From JAJZJT01 sp049964655 (GTDB lineage Bacteria > Actinomycetota > Acidimicrobiia > Acidimicrobiales > RAAP-2), in assembly GCA_049964655.1 (NCBI GenBank), contig JBMFXC010000001.1:1-64000 (forward strand): DNA of 64,000 nucleotides, written 5' to 3'. A program made the position numbers and the translations under genes. This document shows positions 26,988-36,264 of the stretch, piece after piece. Under the pieces are notes generated by a model. It did no database searches. It was not told the origin of the DNA and saw nothing but the letters and a program-made list of their open reading frames with translations. Position 1 is the first letter of the stretch. Every line of letters begins with the position of its first letter.

Positions 26988-27599
26988 GTGGACGAGCTCG
27001 CTCGACACTGGGACGACGTCCACTCGACGACGGCGGACGACGAGGTCAGCTGGTTCCGGACTGAGCCCACGTCGTCGTTGCGCCTGCTCGAGGCGTGGGC
27101 GCCCGAGCGAAGGGCCCTGGTCGACGTCGGTGCGGGCTCGTCGCCCCTCGTCGACCGCTTGCTCCTCGGCGGGTGGTGCGACGTGACCGTGCTCGACGTC
27201 TCGCGAGCGGCCCTGGACAAGGTACGAGGGCGGCTTTCCGGGCACGGCGATGCGGTCACCTACCTCTGCACCGACATCGGCTCGTGGCGACCACGACGCA
27301 CGTTCGCCGCCTGGCACGACCGGGCCGTGTTCCACTTCCTCGTCGAGCCCGAACGCCGGGCCCACTACGTCGAGGCAGCGAGCGACGCCATCGCCCCAGG
27401 AGGAGTGCTCGTGCTGGCGACCTTCGCTCCCGACGGCCCGGAACGATGCTCGGGCCTGCCGACTTCCCGCTACGACGCCGACGAGCTGGCCACCTGTTTC
27501 GCCGGCTCCTTCGACCTCATCCACACCGAGTGCGAGAAGCACGTGACGCCCTTCGGGACCATCCAGCCGTTCACCTGGGCTGTGCTCCGGCATCGGTGA
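26988..27599 (+). CDS. SAM-dependent methyltransferase, class I
   Basis: A 203-residue methyltransferase. Motif I is LVDVGAGSSPLVDRLLLGG, the acidic end of beta2 is VTVLDVSRAALDKV, and motif II is TYLCTDIGSW; ISPGG-like motif III reads AIAPGGVLVLATF. The N-terminal DELARHWDDVHS and the W-H-D-R-A-V-F-H-F core resemble small thiol or thiopurine-like methyltransferases found in actinobacteria. Substrate unknown. GTG 26988 is the first start in frame. Confidence 0.88.
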   Translation: MDELARHWDDVHSTTADDEVSWFRTEPTSSLRLLEAWAPERRALVDVGAGSSPLVDRLLLGGWCDVTVLDVSRAALDKVRGRLSGHGDAVTYLCTDIGSWRPRRTFAAWHDRAVFHFLVEPERRAHYVEAASDAIAPGGVLVLATFAPDGPERCSGLPTSRYDADELATCFAGSFDLIHTECEKHVTPFGTIQPFTWAVLRHR

Positions 27600-27720
27600 C
27601 CCAGCCTCGGGCCACCGAGGGCGCCCTGGCCTCGACCGGCGGGTGGCGGCCGACAAAGGAGCGAATCCGGATCCGGTCCCGGCCGCCTCCCTCGTGAGGC
27701 CCTGCCGCTAGGGTGAATCC

Positions 27721-27816
27721 GCCGGACTGCCGGACTGCCGGACTGCCGGACTGCCGGACTGCCGGACCGCCGGACCGCCGGACCGCCGGACCGCCGGACC
27801 GCCGGACCGCCGGACC
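27721..27816. repeat. 8-bp tandem repeat: 5 x GCCGGACT then 7 x GCCGGACC
   Basis: Twelve consecutive 8-bp units in the space before the MFS gene. The first five end in T, the next seven in C, so two sub-arrays expanded separately. Each unit contains CCGG. The unit is not a multiple of three and no gene crosses it. Confidence 0.95.
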
Positions 27817-27955
27817 GCCGGGGCACGGTGCGGGCGATGAGGACCACCCGACGAGGGGTGATCGGCTGCTGTCGTGCCCGCTCCACCGACCGTCCGCCGT
27901 CGGCCCAGGACCGGCGCACCGGCCACGACGACCAGACAGACCTCCAGGAGACCCG

Positions 27956-29431
27956 ATGGCCACCACGCCGACCACAGAGATCGCGGCCCGCGCCGGAACA
28001 GGTCGGCAGACCCATACCGGACTGGCGTTGCTCGTCGTGATGACCGGCGTGCTCATTACTGCCGTCGACACGACCATCGTCGTGCTGGCGCTTCCTTCCC
28101 TCGAGAAGGACCTGCACATCGCCCTGGCCTCGGTGATCTGGGTCATCATCGGCTACCTGCTCGTCATCACCCTGCTGGCCACCCAGGTGGGTCGTCTGGG
28201 CGACATGTTCGGCCGAGTACGGATGTACGAGGCCGGTTTCCTTGTCTTCATCGCCGGCTCCGCCCTGTGCGCCCTGTCGTGGAACGAAGCCTCCATCATC
28301 AGCTTCCGGCTCCTCCAAGGCGTCGGCGGCGCCTTCGTGACGGCCAACAGCGGCGCGGTCATCGCCGACCTCTTCCCGGTCCACCAGCGAGGCAAGGCGT
28401 ACGGCTACAACGCCGTCGGCTGGAGCATGGGAGCGGTGCTCGGCATCGTCCTCGGGGGTGCCATCGTCACCTACCTGTCGTGGCGGTGGATCTTCTGGAT
28501 CAACGTGCCCATCGGCCTCGCTGCCGTCCTCCTCGCCTTGCGGGTCCTGCACGAGGGGTCCGAGCGACGAAGCCACCGCCTCGATCCCGCCGGGATGATC
28601 GTCCTTGGGCTCGGCCTCTTCGGGGTCCTCTGGGCTATGACCCGGCTCGCCACCAATGCCTTCGATGCCTCGGTGGCCGGCTACCTCATCGGCGGGGTCG
28701 TGCTGCTCGGAGCCTTCGTGTGGATCGAGGCCGTCCAGCGCGAACCTATGGTGCACCTGTCCCTCTTCAAGGTCCCGTCCATGACGCCGTCCCTCCTGGC
28801 ATCGCTCTTCCAGGGGCTCGGCAACTTCGCCGTGCTGTTCCTCGTGATCATGTACCTGCAGGGACCCCGGGGGCTCTCCCCCATCCACGCCTCGTTGCTA
28901 CTGGTCCCCGGCTATGTCATCGGGGGCACCCTCGGGCCCGTCTCCGGTCGCCTCGCCGACCGCTTGGGACCGGTGGTTCCGGCCACCGCCGGGCTGGCCG
29001 TGCAGGTCGTGGCGCTCTTCATCTACGCCCACCTGGGCGTGACCACCGGCCTGTGGCTCGTGGTCGTGGCGAGCATCGTGAACGGCATCGGGGGCAGCTT
29101 CTTCTTTCCGGCCAACAGCGCTGCCGTGATGAAGGCGTCGCCGCCCGAGGTGTTCGGAATCTCTTCGGGGATGCTGCGGACGTTCGCCAACATCGGGATG
29201 GTGTTCTCCTTTTCGGTAGCCATCCTGATCGCCTCCCGCTCGATCCCCCGCCACCTGGCCTTTGCCATCTTCGTCGGGTCCACCTCCCTTCATGGTCGGG
29301 CCGCCGCGGCGTTCACCACCGGCCTGCACTCGGCGTTCTACGCATCGATGGGCATGATGGTGGTGGCCGCTCTGCTGTCGGCTACACGGGCCTCGCGCAT
29401 CGGCCGGCGCGGCCTGGTCCCGGCGAACTGA
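27956..29431 (+). CDS. MFS transporter, DHA2 (14-TM) drug exporter family
   Basis: A 491-residue permease with about 14 helices. TM1 includes GVLITAVDTTIVVLALPSL, the DHA2 motif D1 with Asp in the membrane. Motif A in loop 2-3 reads GRLGDMFGRVRMYEAG and motif C in TM5 reads GWSMGAVLGIVLGGAIVTYL. Likely a proton-driven exporter of drugs or metabolites. ATG 27956 follows CAGGAG. The 8-bp repeat array lies 140 bases upstream, so it could affect the promoter. The nucleosidase gene follows closely. Confidence 0.92.
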   Translation: MATTPTTEIAARAGTGRQTHTGLALLVVMTGVLITAVDTTIVVLALPSLEKDLHIALASVIWVIIGYLLVITLLATQVGRLGDMFGRVRMYEAGFLVFIAGSALCALSWNEASIISFRLLQGVGGAFVTANSGAVIADLFPVHQRGKAYGYNAVGWSMGAVLGIVLGGAIVTYLSWRWIFWINVPIGLAAVLLALRVLHEGSERRSHRLDPAGMIVLGLGLFGVLWAMTRLATNAFDASVAGYLIGGVVLLGAFVWIEAVQREPMVHLSLFKVPSMTPSLLASLFQGLGNFAVLFLVIMYLQGPRGLSPIHASLLLVPGYVIGGTLGPVSGRLADRLGPVVPATAGLAVQVVALFIYAHLGVTTGLWLVVVASIVNGIGGSFFFPANSAAVMKASPPEVFGISSGMLRTFANIGMVFSFSVAILIASRSIPRHLAFAIFVGSTSLHGRAAAAFTTGLHSAFYASMGMMVVAALLSATRASRIGRRGLVPAN

Positions 29432-29445
29432 GCCGGCCAGGGCTC

Positions 29446-30096
29446 GTGGTGGCGAACGCACCCGCGCTCCGGTGGCACACCGCCGACGGCAGGTCGCCTG
29501 ACGAGGGCCGCCTCGGACCCGTCCTCTTCGTCGCTGCCCTCGCCGCCGAAGTCGGCGCCTTCGAGGACGTGCCCGTGCTGCTCACCGGGTGCGGCAAGCT
29601 CAACGCCTCGGTGGCGCTGTCGCAAGCGCTCGCCGTGCACCGGTTCGACCTGGTGGTCAACGTGGGAACGGCCGGTTCGCTCGACGCCGCCCACGAAGGA
29701 GTCCACGTCGTGGGGGCGTGCGTCGAGCACGACCTCGACGCGCTCAGCCTCGAGCAGCTGACGGGTGAACGACCGGTCGGGTGCCTCGACCTCGGCACAG
29801 GCACAGGCACGGTCGTCGCCACCGGCGACCGGGTGGTCACCGACCCGGCCGAGGCTCGACGGATCGCCTCCCTCGGCGCCCACCTCGTCGACATGGAGGC
29901 GTTCGCCCTGGCCCGGGTGTGCGCGGCGTTCGACGTGCCGTTCCTCTGCGCCAAGTACGTGAGCGACCGGGCCGACGGTGACGTGGCGACCAGTTGGACG
30001 GCGTCGGTCCGCCGAGCGTCCGAGGCGCTCTTCGCCTGGAGCCGCGAGCTGCCGGCCGACCCCCCGGTGCCGACACCGCGCCCGCCCGCCGGCTGA
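29446..30096 (+). CDS. Nucleosidase, MTA/SAH nucleosidase-like
   Basis: A 216-residue nucleoside phosphorylase-fold protein. It has VLLTGCGKLNASVALSQAL, the strand DLVVNVGTAGSLD and the ribose-binding LVDMEAFALARVCAAFDVPF, where the Glu contacts the 2' hydroxyl. FLCAKYVSDRADGD supplies the conserved acid for the purine. It probably cleaves methylthioadenosine or S-adenosylhomocysteine, releasing adenine. GTG 29446, 14 bases after the MFS stop, has only a weak site, so translation may depend on coupling. Confidence 0.83.
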   Translation: MVANAPALRWHTADGRSPDEGRLGPVLFVAALAAEVGAFEDVPVLLTGCGKLNASVALSQALAVHRFDLVVNVGTAGSLDAAHEGVHVVGACVEHDLDALSLEQLTGERPVGCLDLGTGTGTVVATGDRVVTDPAEARRIASLGAHLVDMEAFALARVCAAFDVPFLCAKYVSDRADGDVATSWTASVRRASEALFAWSRELPADPPVPTPRPPAG

Positions 30097-30275
30097 GCCG
30101 GTTCCTTGCGGGCGCGAACGCTCGTCGGAGGGCCGCGATGGGGCTGGAGCATGCCCGCGAGCCACGTGATTGGGTACAGTGAATCGCCGATCGTGACATC
30201 ACGTCTATGTACCGCACCTTCGATGCTTCCGATGTCTGGTCCGGGCGTGGCGAACAAACCGAGGAGGTGGTGGAG

Positions 30276-31139
30276 GTGAAGGTGCTCGTCGTCGACGACA
30301 GCCGAGCGATGCGGATGATCGTTGCCCGAGAGCTCCGCAGGTCCGTCGACGTGGACGAGATCGTAGAAGCGGACAGCGCCGCAGCAGCCGTGGAGCTCCT
30401 GCAGCAGCAGTCCGTGGACCTCGTCCTGAGCGACTGGAACATGCCCGGGATGAGCGGCCTGGAGTTCCTTCAGGGGATGCGCGCCCAGGGCTGGAAGGGG
30501 CTCTTCGGCTTCGTGACGTCGGAGTCGGCTCCGTCCACCCGCCAGCGGGCGCTCGAGGCCGGCGCCACCTTCTTGGTGACCAAGCCGTTTCGCGGCGACG
30601 TGCTGGCCAACCAGATCACGATCGCGCTCGGAGGGCCCGCGGCCCACCTCGAGGAGTCGACGAGCAAGGCCCGCGACCAGGCCGACGAGGTCGCCGACGT
30701 GCTGGAGGGCCTCCTGCACAAGAAGGTCAACGTGGCCGCGGCCGACGGGCCGGCGCGGCGCGAGCTGGCGCGCGTTGCAGCACGCTACGTGGACGCCGCC
30801 GGCCGCGACGCGGCCATGTGCGTCGTCGAGGTCCCCTTGGCGGCGGCAGTCGGAGCAGCGCTGTCGATGATGCCAGCGGCCAGCGCCGAGGAGTGGGGAC
30901 GCTCGGGCGTGCTTCCCGAGGTGGTCGCCCAGAACTTCTACGAGGTGGCCAACGTGCTGGCCAAGGTGATCGCCAGCACGGACGGGCGCTGCGTCCTGGC
31001 AGAGCTCACCGTGCACGCCGACTTCGAGCGACTGCCGCACGACGGCGAGATCGAGTCCTCGCCGCGGCAGGTGCACGTCGACGTCGACGTCGACGGGTAC
31101 GGGTCGGGACGCCTGACGTTGGCGACACTCGCCACTTGA
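30276..31139 (+). CDS. Receiver domain-CheX/CheC-like fusion
   Basis: A 287-residue two-domain protein. Residues 1-120 are a CheY-like receiver: Asp9-Asp10, phosphoacceptor Asp53 in LVLSDWNMPGM, Thr in FVTSES and Lys in FLVTKPF. Residues 140-287 resemble the CheX/CheC phosphatase fold, with LPEVVAQNFYEVANVLAKVI carrying an E-x-x-N active-site pair. A response regulator joined to its own phosphatase could set its own phosphorylation lifetime. GTG 30276 follows GAGGAGGTGGTGGAG. It is the first gene of a run with fliG. Confidence 0.82.
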   Translation: MKVLVVDDSRAMRMIVARELRRSVDVDEIVEADSAAAAVELLQQQSVDLVLSDWNMPGMSGLEFLQGMRAQGWKGLFGFVTSESAPSTRQRALEAGATFLVTKPFRGDVLANQITIALGGPAAHLEESTSKARDQADEVADVLEGLLHKKVNVAAADGPARRELARVAARYVDAAGRDAAMCVVEVPLAAAVGAALSMMPAASAEEWGRSGVLPEVVAQNFYEVANVLAKVIASTDGRCVLAELTVHADFERLPHDGEIESSPRQVHVDVDVDGYGSGRLTLATLAT

Positions 31140-31152
31140 CGATCCGGTCGCG

Positions 31153-32172
31153 ATGAGCGAGCAGCTGAGCGGCGCCCAGAAGGCGGCAGTCCTGCTGGCA
31201 CAAGTTGACGAATCCCGTGCAGAACAGGTACTTCAGCTTCTGAGCGAGAGCGAAGTCATCATTCTCATGAACGAGATGGCGCATCTCCCCGCTCTGGAGA
31301 CGTCGGCCATCAAGGACGTGATGCACGAGTTCACCGGAGGCATGGCGTCGATGTTGGCCGCCCGCCAGGGAGGGCCGGACGTGGCCAAGGCCCTCCTGAC
31401 GGAGACGTTCGGCAGCGAGCATGCCGAAGAGATGTTCGCCCACGTTGTGAGCGAGGGCAACGGTCCGGCTGGTTCACTGCGGTTCCTCGACCGGCTCGAC
31501 GCCTCGGTCGTGGCCAGCATGCTGTCCGACGAGCACCCGCAGATCGTCGCGCTGGTGCTGACCAATCTGGCGCCAGCGTTCGCCGCCCAGGTCATACAGC
31601 ACCTCGAGCCGAGCACCCGGACCGACCTGGCACAACGAATCGCTCGGATGGGGAAGGTGGCGCCTGAGGCGGTGGCGACCGTCGTCTCCATGCTCGACCG
31701 ACGCTTCTCCGCGCTGATCCTCCAGCACGGTGACGGACCAGTGACTGGCGGCGTACAGGACCTCGTCGACATCCTCAACAACAGCGAGCGGGCAGTCGAG
31801 AAGCAAGTGCTGGTGGACCTCCAGGACCGGAACCCGGAGCTCGCCGAGGAGGTCCACAGCTTGATGTTCTCCTTCGAGGACGTCAGTCGGCTCGACGACG
31901 TGACGCTCCAGAAGGTCCTCCGTCGCGTGTCGCCGAAGGAGCTGGCCGTTGCCCTCAGGGCGGTCGACGAGGCGACACGCGACAAGTTCCTCCACAACAT
32001 GTCGGAACGAGCCGCCTCGGACCTCCAAGAGGAGATCGAGCTGCTCGGGCCGATCCGCGTGTCGTTGGTGGAGAACGCCCAGTCGCAGGTGGCAAAGATC
32101 GTGCGGGACCTCGAAGCAGCAGGCGATATCGTCCTTCCGCGCTCGAACGACGGCGAGGAGGTGCTGCTGTGA
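31153..32172 (+). CDS. fliG: Flagellar motor switch protein FliG
   Basis: A 339-residue FliG. The N-terminal domain begins SGAQKAAVLLAQVDESRAEQ. The middle domain has the EHPQIVALVLTNL motif. The C-terminal torque domain has MFSFEDVSRLDDVTLQKVLR and the charged helix DLQEEIELLGPIRVSLVENA. Full length compared with the usual 330-340. It sits in the C-ring and interacts with MotA. No other flagellar structural gene is in the window, so the rest of the regulon must be elsewhere. It is 13 bases after the receiver-CheX gene. Confidence 0.93.
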   Translation: MSEQLSGAQKAAVLLAQVDESRAEQVLQLLSESEVIILMNEMAHLPALETSAIKDVMHEFTGGMASMLAARQGGPDVAKALLTETFGSEHAEEMFAHVVSEGNGPAGSLRFLDRLDASVVASMLSDEHPQIVALVLTNLAPAFAAQVIQHLEPSTRTDLAQRIARMGKVAPEAVATVVSMLDRRFSALILQHGDGPVTGGVQDLVDILNNSERAVEKQVLVDLQDRNPELAEEVHSLMFSFEDVSRLDDVTLQKVLRRVSPKELAVALRAVDEATRDKFLHNMSERAASDLQEEIELLGPIRVSLVENAQSQVAKIVRDLEAAGDIVLPRSNDGEEVLL

Positions 32173-32289
32173 GCAGCCGCTGCCGGGGGCCGGCCCGTGG
32201 CACGAACGGCTCCCGATCGACCCGACGGAGCGCTCGGGCGGGCACGGCAAGGCGCCCTGGCGTCGTGGCGTGGTGTAGAACGGGGCGCC

Positions 32290-33060
32290 ATGGGTGACGG
32301 TCACCAGTCGGCACGGACCTGTGCGACCTGCGACGAGGTCGCCTGCAGCTTCGCAGGGGTCGGAGCGATCGGGGCCGACTGGCGAGTGCGATGGGCGAGC
32401 GCAGACATGGCCCCGATGCTGCAGCTCGACTCTGGCGCCATCACCGGCCGGGCGCTCGGGGACCTGATCCGCCCCGATGACGTTGAGGGGCTTCGGCTAC
32501 ACGCCGACGCGCTGTGCGACGCGCCCACGCGCACCTGGGTGCCCGTTCACCTGGCCCGCGACGAGGGCGGTTCTGCGAGGTTCTGCTTCAGCCTGTCGCG
32601 CGCACCGGAGGAGGTGGCGGCGTTCGCCTTCGTCATCACTCGGCAGGGCGGCGACGTGCGCCCGTTCGCTCAGGGCACGCAGGGCGCACAGGCCGCGCAG
32701 CAGACAGACCACCGCGTCGCACGGTTCGAGCAGACGCTCGAGCGGATCTCGGCGGAGATCGACAAGGTGCTTCCGCTCCACCGGGCGGAGCCGCTGATCC
32801 CCTCGGACGTCCTCAACCTCCTGCGCGGTGCGTCGCCACGCCAGCTCGAAGTGGTCCGCCGCGTCGGCGCCGGCCAGCGTGTCTCGAGCATCGCTCGAGA
32901 CATGTACCTGAGCCCCAGCACGGTCCGCAACCACCTCTCGGCGATCTTCCGCCGGCTCGGCGTCCGCTCCCAGGCGGAGCTCGTCGAGCTGCTGACGACG
33001 ACGCGGCAGCACGGGAAGGGGGAACGGGCCCCTTGGGAGGTCGAGGCCGTCGACCGGTGA
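32290..33060 (+). CDS. PAS-LuxR type transcriptional regulator
   Basis: A 256-residue protein. The N-terminal half (about 25-130) looks like a PAS domain (GVGAIGADWRVRWASADMAP; LIRPDDVEGLR). A coiled-coil-like linker (RFEQTLERISAEIDKVL) connects it to a C-terminal LuxR helix-turn-helix: SPRQLEVVRRVGAGQRVSSI and LSPSTVRNHLSAIFRRLGVR. It probably senses a small ligand or redox state and controls nearby motility genes; the target is inferred from position only. The ATG at 32290 opens the conserved frame. Confidence 0.85.
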   Translation: MGDGHQSARTCATCDEVACSFAGVGAIGADWRVRWASADMAPMLQLDSGAITGRALGDLIRPDDVEGLRLHADALCDAPTRTWVPVHLARDEGGSARFCFSLSRAPEEVAAFAFVITRQGGDVRPFAQGTQGAQAAQQTDHRVARFEQTLERISAEIDKVLPLHRAEPLIPSDVLNLLRGASPRQLEVVRRVGAGQRVSSIARDMYLSPSTVRNHLSAIFRRLGVRSQAELVELLTTTRQHGKGERAPWEVEAVDR

Positions 33061-33220
33061 GCTGGCCGGGAGGGCAGGCTCCGAGCGATCGACGGCCTCC
33101 TCCGCGCCACGACGTCTGCACCGCCGGCAACGTCGGCGGTGAGCACGAACGGGCTCCGGCGGGCTGGCTGTCGCTCCCGGCCACGGCTTCGAGCCGCCAG
33201 CGCGCGACGGCACGCTGCCC

Positions 33221-35845
33221 TCACGCCCCTTCGGCAACTCGCCGCGCCGCTCGAGTCGTGGTGAACGCAGGCTCCCAGCACTCGGCGACCTCGTCGCCAG
33301 GCAACGCCGGGGCGAAGAGGTAGCCCTGTCCGAAGTCGCAGCCGAGCCCCTCGACCACCTCGAGCTGCGCGGCGGTCTCGATCCCCTCGGCAACGACAGC
33401 CATGCCGAGCTCGTGGCCGAGTGACACCACGGCACGCAGCATGGCGCTCGCCTGCGGCGTCCCCGGCACCTTGCTCACGAACGAGCGGTCCACCTTCAAC
33501 AGCGAAGGGCGCAGTTGGGCCAGGCTCGAGAGCGAGGAGTACCCGGTGCCGAAGTCGTCGAGCGCGAAGGCAACGCCGAGGCGCCGCAGGTCACTCACGA
33601 GCGCGGCCGCGGCATCAGGATCGGAGAGGATCGTGCTCTCCGTTACCTCGAGCACGAGGCGCTCAGGTGCGACACCGCTGCTCTCGAGGAGCCCGACCAC
33701 CTGGTCCCTCAACCCCGGGGCGTAGAGCTGCCGCGGTGACAGGTTCACGGCGACCCGGGGCGGGAGGCCGTCCGTGGCAGGGGCTCGCCAGCCGGCCGCC
33801 TGGGCGAGCGCCTGCTGGAGGGCGAACGTGCCCAGCTCGGCGATGAGGTCGGACTGCTCGGCCACCGGGATGAACACATCGGGCGGAACCGAGCCCCGCT
33901 GCGCATGGTGCCACCGCATGAGCGCCTCGAAGCCCGACAGTCGTCCCGTGGCCAGCGACATGATCGGCTGGTAGTGCATGCGGAGCTCGCTGCGGATCAG
34001 GGCCTGCTGCAGCTCCTGACGGAGCTCGTAGTGGTCAGCGGCGCGCTCGCGCATGTCCTCGGTGAACATGGCGACGACGCCCTTGCCCTTCCGCTTCGCC
34101 TCGTACAGAGCGATGTCGGCGTGCCGGATCATCCGGGCCGCATCGGGCTGCGCCGCGTCACTGGAGGCATCGGAGACCGCGACCCCGACGCTCGTGCGCT
34201 GGCTCACCCGTTGTCCACGGATCACGAAGGTCTCCGTGACGGCCGCCAGCAGGCGTGCCGCCAGCTCCTCTGCCTGAGCTCGCGAGTCGAGCCCCTCGGC
34301 CAGGTAGAGGAACTCGTCCCCTCCGAAGCGGGCCACGGTGTCGCCGGCACGCGCCGCGTGCTGCAGGCGTTGCGCCACCGCGGTCAAGAGCTCGTCGCCC
34401 ACGTCGTGGCCGAGTGCGTCGTTGACACCCTTGAAGTCGTCGAGGTCCAACAGTGCGACGGCGACGAACTCGTTCCGGGCATGGCGCCGGACCAGGGCCT
34501 TGCCCAGCCGGTCTTCGAACGCCCGACGGTTCGCCAAGCCCGTCAGGGGATCCTGCATCGCCAACCTGCTCAGCTGCGACGTCAGGGTGTGCTGCCGGGT
34601 CACGTCGCGTACCGAGCAGACGAGGTACTCGATGGCTCCCGTCACGCCGCGTGCAGGGGCCTTCTGGATCTCGACCCAGATGACTCGGCCGTCTCGGTGG
34701 AGGTACCGCTTCGTGAAGTTGACCTGCGCGACCTCGCCGGACATCAGGCGGGCATGGGCGCTCCTCCCGGTGGCGACGTCGCGCGGGTGCGTGATCGCGA
34801 CGGCTCCTTCGCCGACGAGCTCGTGCGTGTCGTAGCCGACCATCCTGCAGAACGCGGGGTTGGCCTGCAACAGCCGGTCCTCGGTGTCCACGAGCACGAT
34901 GCCGTCCACGTTGCTCTCGAAGGTCAGGCGGAAGCGCTCCTCGGACTCCTGGAGCGCCGCGGCGGCGGCGGCCAGGCGCTCTCGCTCCCGCTCCTCGGCC
35001 AGCTGCCGGGCCAGGAGCGCCTCCCGGCGCTCCGCGTCGTCGCGGACGACAGCGACCGTCCACCGTCCACCGTTGAAGCGAACGGGCTGCAGCAAGATGT
35101 CGACCGGCACGCTCGCGCCACCTGCCCGCTCGAGGACGATGTCGTGGCCGACCCCCATGGGCCTCACGGCACCCTCGACAGAGGTGGCGGCTCGGACCTG
35201 GGCGTGCTCGACGCGTCGGTCCGCCTGCACCAGCCGCTCCACGGTGTCGCCGACGAGCTCGTCGCGTTCGTAGCCGCTCAGCTGCACCAGGCGTTCGTTG
35301 ACGAAGCGGATGCAGCCCAGCTCATCGACGATGCAGATGCCGTCGGGGAGCATCTGGAGCAAGTGCTGCCACGAGAGCGGGTGTCCTTCGAAGTACTCGG
35401 CGATGCGCGCGCGCTCTTGTTCGAGCAGCTGGGAACGCTGCACCCGTTCCACCTCGAACCGGTCGCCGATGAGCACGGCGCAGACGAGCACCGTCGCCAG
35501 CATGCTCCACGTGGCCCAACGCGCGAGATCGCTGTGGGTGGCAAGCAGCTCTCCGGGGACCACGAGGACAGCGCTCTCGAGGGAGATGGCGAGCGACCCG
35601 GCGAGACCGTAGGCCGTTCCCGCGTACACGACGGGAAGGAAGAGGGCAAGGAGGACGACGAAGCCGGGCATGCTGATCAAGCCGCGGTCCTGGGCCGTGT
35701 CGACCACCAGATGGACGAGCACGATGGCCAGCGCGACGATGTTGATGATCCAGAACCGCCGGTCGCGGAACGGCGGAGAGAGGAGGTTCTCCAGCAGGTC
35801 CCGACGTGACCGCCTGCCGGCCCCTGGCGCTCTGTCGCTGCTCAT
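33221..35845 (-). CDS. PAS-GGDEF-EAL membrane protein (cyclic-di-GMP turnover)
   Basis: An 874-residue sensor enzyme. Three or more membrane helices lie in residues 30-130 (FWIINIVALAIVLVHLVVDT and following). PAS domains follow at about 150-270 and 300-420, then GGDEF at 430-590 with RFGGDEFLYLA and an upstream RxxD inhibitory site (RAGD). The EAL domain at 605-860 has GFEALMRWHH and DDFGTGYSSLSSL, so both halves keep their catalytic motifs. It could make or break cyclic di-GMP according to its signal. ATG 35845 has a modest GCGGAA site. It lies between fliG and the chemotaxis operon, which suggests control of motility. Confidence 0.92.
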   Translation of the reverse strand: MSSDRAPGAGRRSRRDLLENLLSPPFRDRRFWIINIVALAIVLVHLVVDTAQDRGLISMPGFVVLLALFLPVVYAGTAYGLAGSLAISLESAVLVVPGELLATHSDLARWATWSMLATVLVCAVLIGDRFEVERVQRSQLLEQERARIAEYFEGHPLSWQHLLQMLPDGICIVDELGCIRFVNERLVQLSGYERDELVGDTVERLVQADRRVEHAQVRAATSVEGAVRPMGVGHDIVLERAGGASVPVDILLQPVRFNGGRWTVAVVRDDAERREALLARQLAEERERERLAAAAAALQESEERFRLTFESNVDGIVLVDTEDRLLQANPAFCRMVGYDTHELVGEGAVAITHPRDVATGRSAHARLMSGEVAQVNFTKRYLHRDGRVIWVEIQKAPARGVTGAIEYLVCSVRDVTRQHTLTSQLSRLAMQDPLTGLANRRAFEDRLGKALVRRHARNEFVAVALLDLDDFKGVNDALGHDVGDELLTAVAQRLQHAARAGDTVARFGGDEFLYLAEGLDSRAQAEELAARLLAAVTETFVIRGQRVSQRTSVGVAVSDASSDAAQPDAARMIRHADIALYEAKRKGKGVVAMFTEDMRERAADHYELRQELQQALIRSELRMHYQPIMSLATGRLSGFEALMRWHHAQRGSVPPDVFIPVAEQSDLIAELGTFALQQALAQAAGWRAPATDGLPPRVAVNLSPRQLYAPGLRDQVVGLLESSGVAPERLVLEVTESTILSDPDAAAALVSDLRRLGVAFALDDFGTGYSSLSSLAQLRPSLLKVDRSFVSKVPGTPQASAMLRAVVSLGHELGMAVVAEGIETAAQLEVVEGLGCDFGQGYLFAPALPGDEVAECWEPAFTTTRAARRVAEGA

Positions 35846-36264
35846 CCGTTCCGCTTTCGAGCTCTCGCCGCCATCTCCCCGCTCACTTCGCGTCCAGGGG
35901 CGCCAGCCGCTCCTCCGCTTCGGCGCAGCGCCGCCCGGCAGGTCGCCGCGAGCCCTCGGTGGCAGACGTCGTCCTTGCGACGGGTGAAGCCTCCGTGGCG
36001 GTCGTCGGGGCGTGGGCCGCCTTCGGCCTGCCGGGGACCGGGGGGTCGGCGATCCCGGTCGGGTCCCCGGGGGTGCCTTTCGAGCCGGGTCCGGCGTGAA
36101 GCCCGACGGAGAAGCCCTGGGGCGGGCTCCACCTCTCTCCGGCAGCCCCAGGTCTCGACCGTGGCCACGGTCGGGCGCGCCGTGCCCCCGGGCGTACGGA
36201 CGTCGTCGGCGTGACAAGAGGGACCGGCCGACCGCTGGGCTGGGTCGAGGAGGTCCGACCGCGA
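35846..36264. other. Intergenic region between cheX and the GGDEF-EAL gene
   Basis: About 420 bases on the minus-strand side of the chemotaxis operon. The frame upstream of the GGDEF-EAL gene stays open but is Pro/Arg-rich and unlike coding sequence. I see no small gene or RNA that I can support. Confidence 0.4.

Noticed and set aside
27721..27816. CRISPR-like array
   Set aside because: Units are 8 bp with no spacers; it is a simple tandem repeat. The same applies to the arrays at 1.8 and 41 kb.
35846..36264. N-terminal extension of about 140 residues for the GGDEF-EAL protein
   Set aside because: The extension is Pro/Arg/Ser-rich without domain features, and the ATG at 35845 fits the short cytoplasmic segment before TM1.
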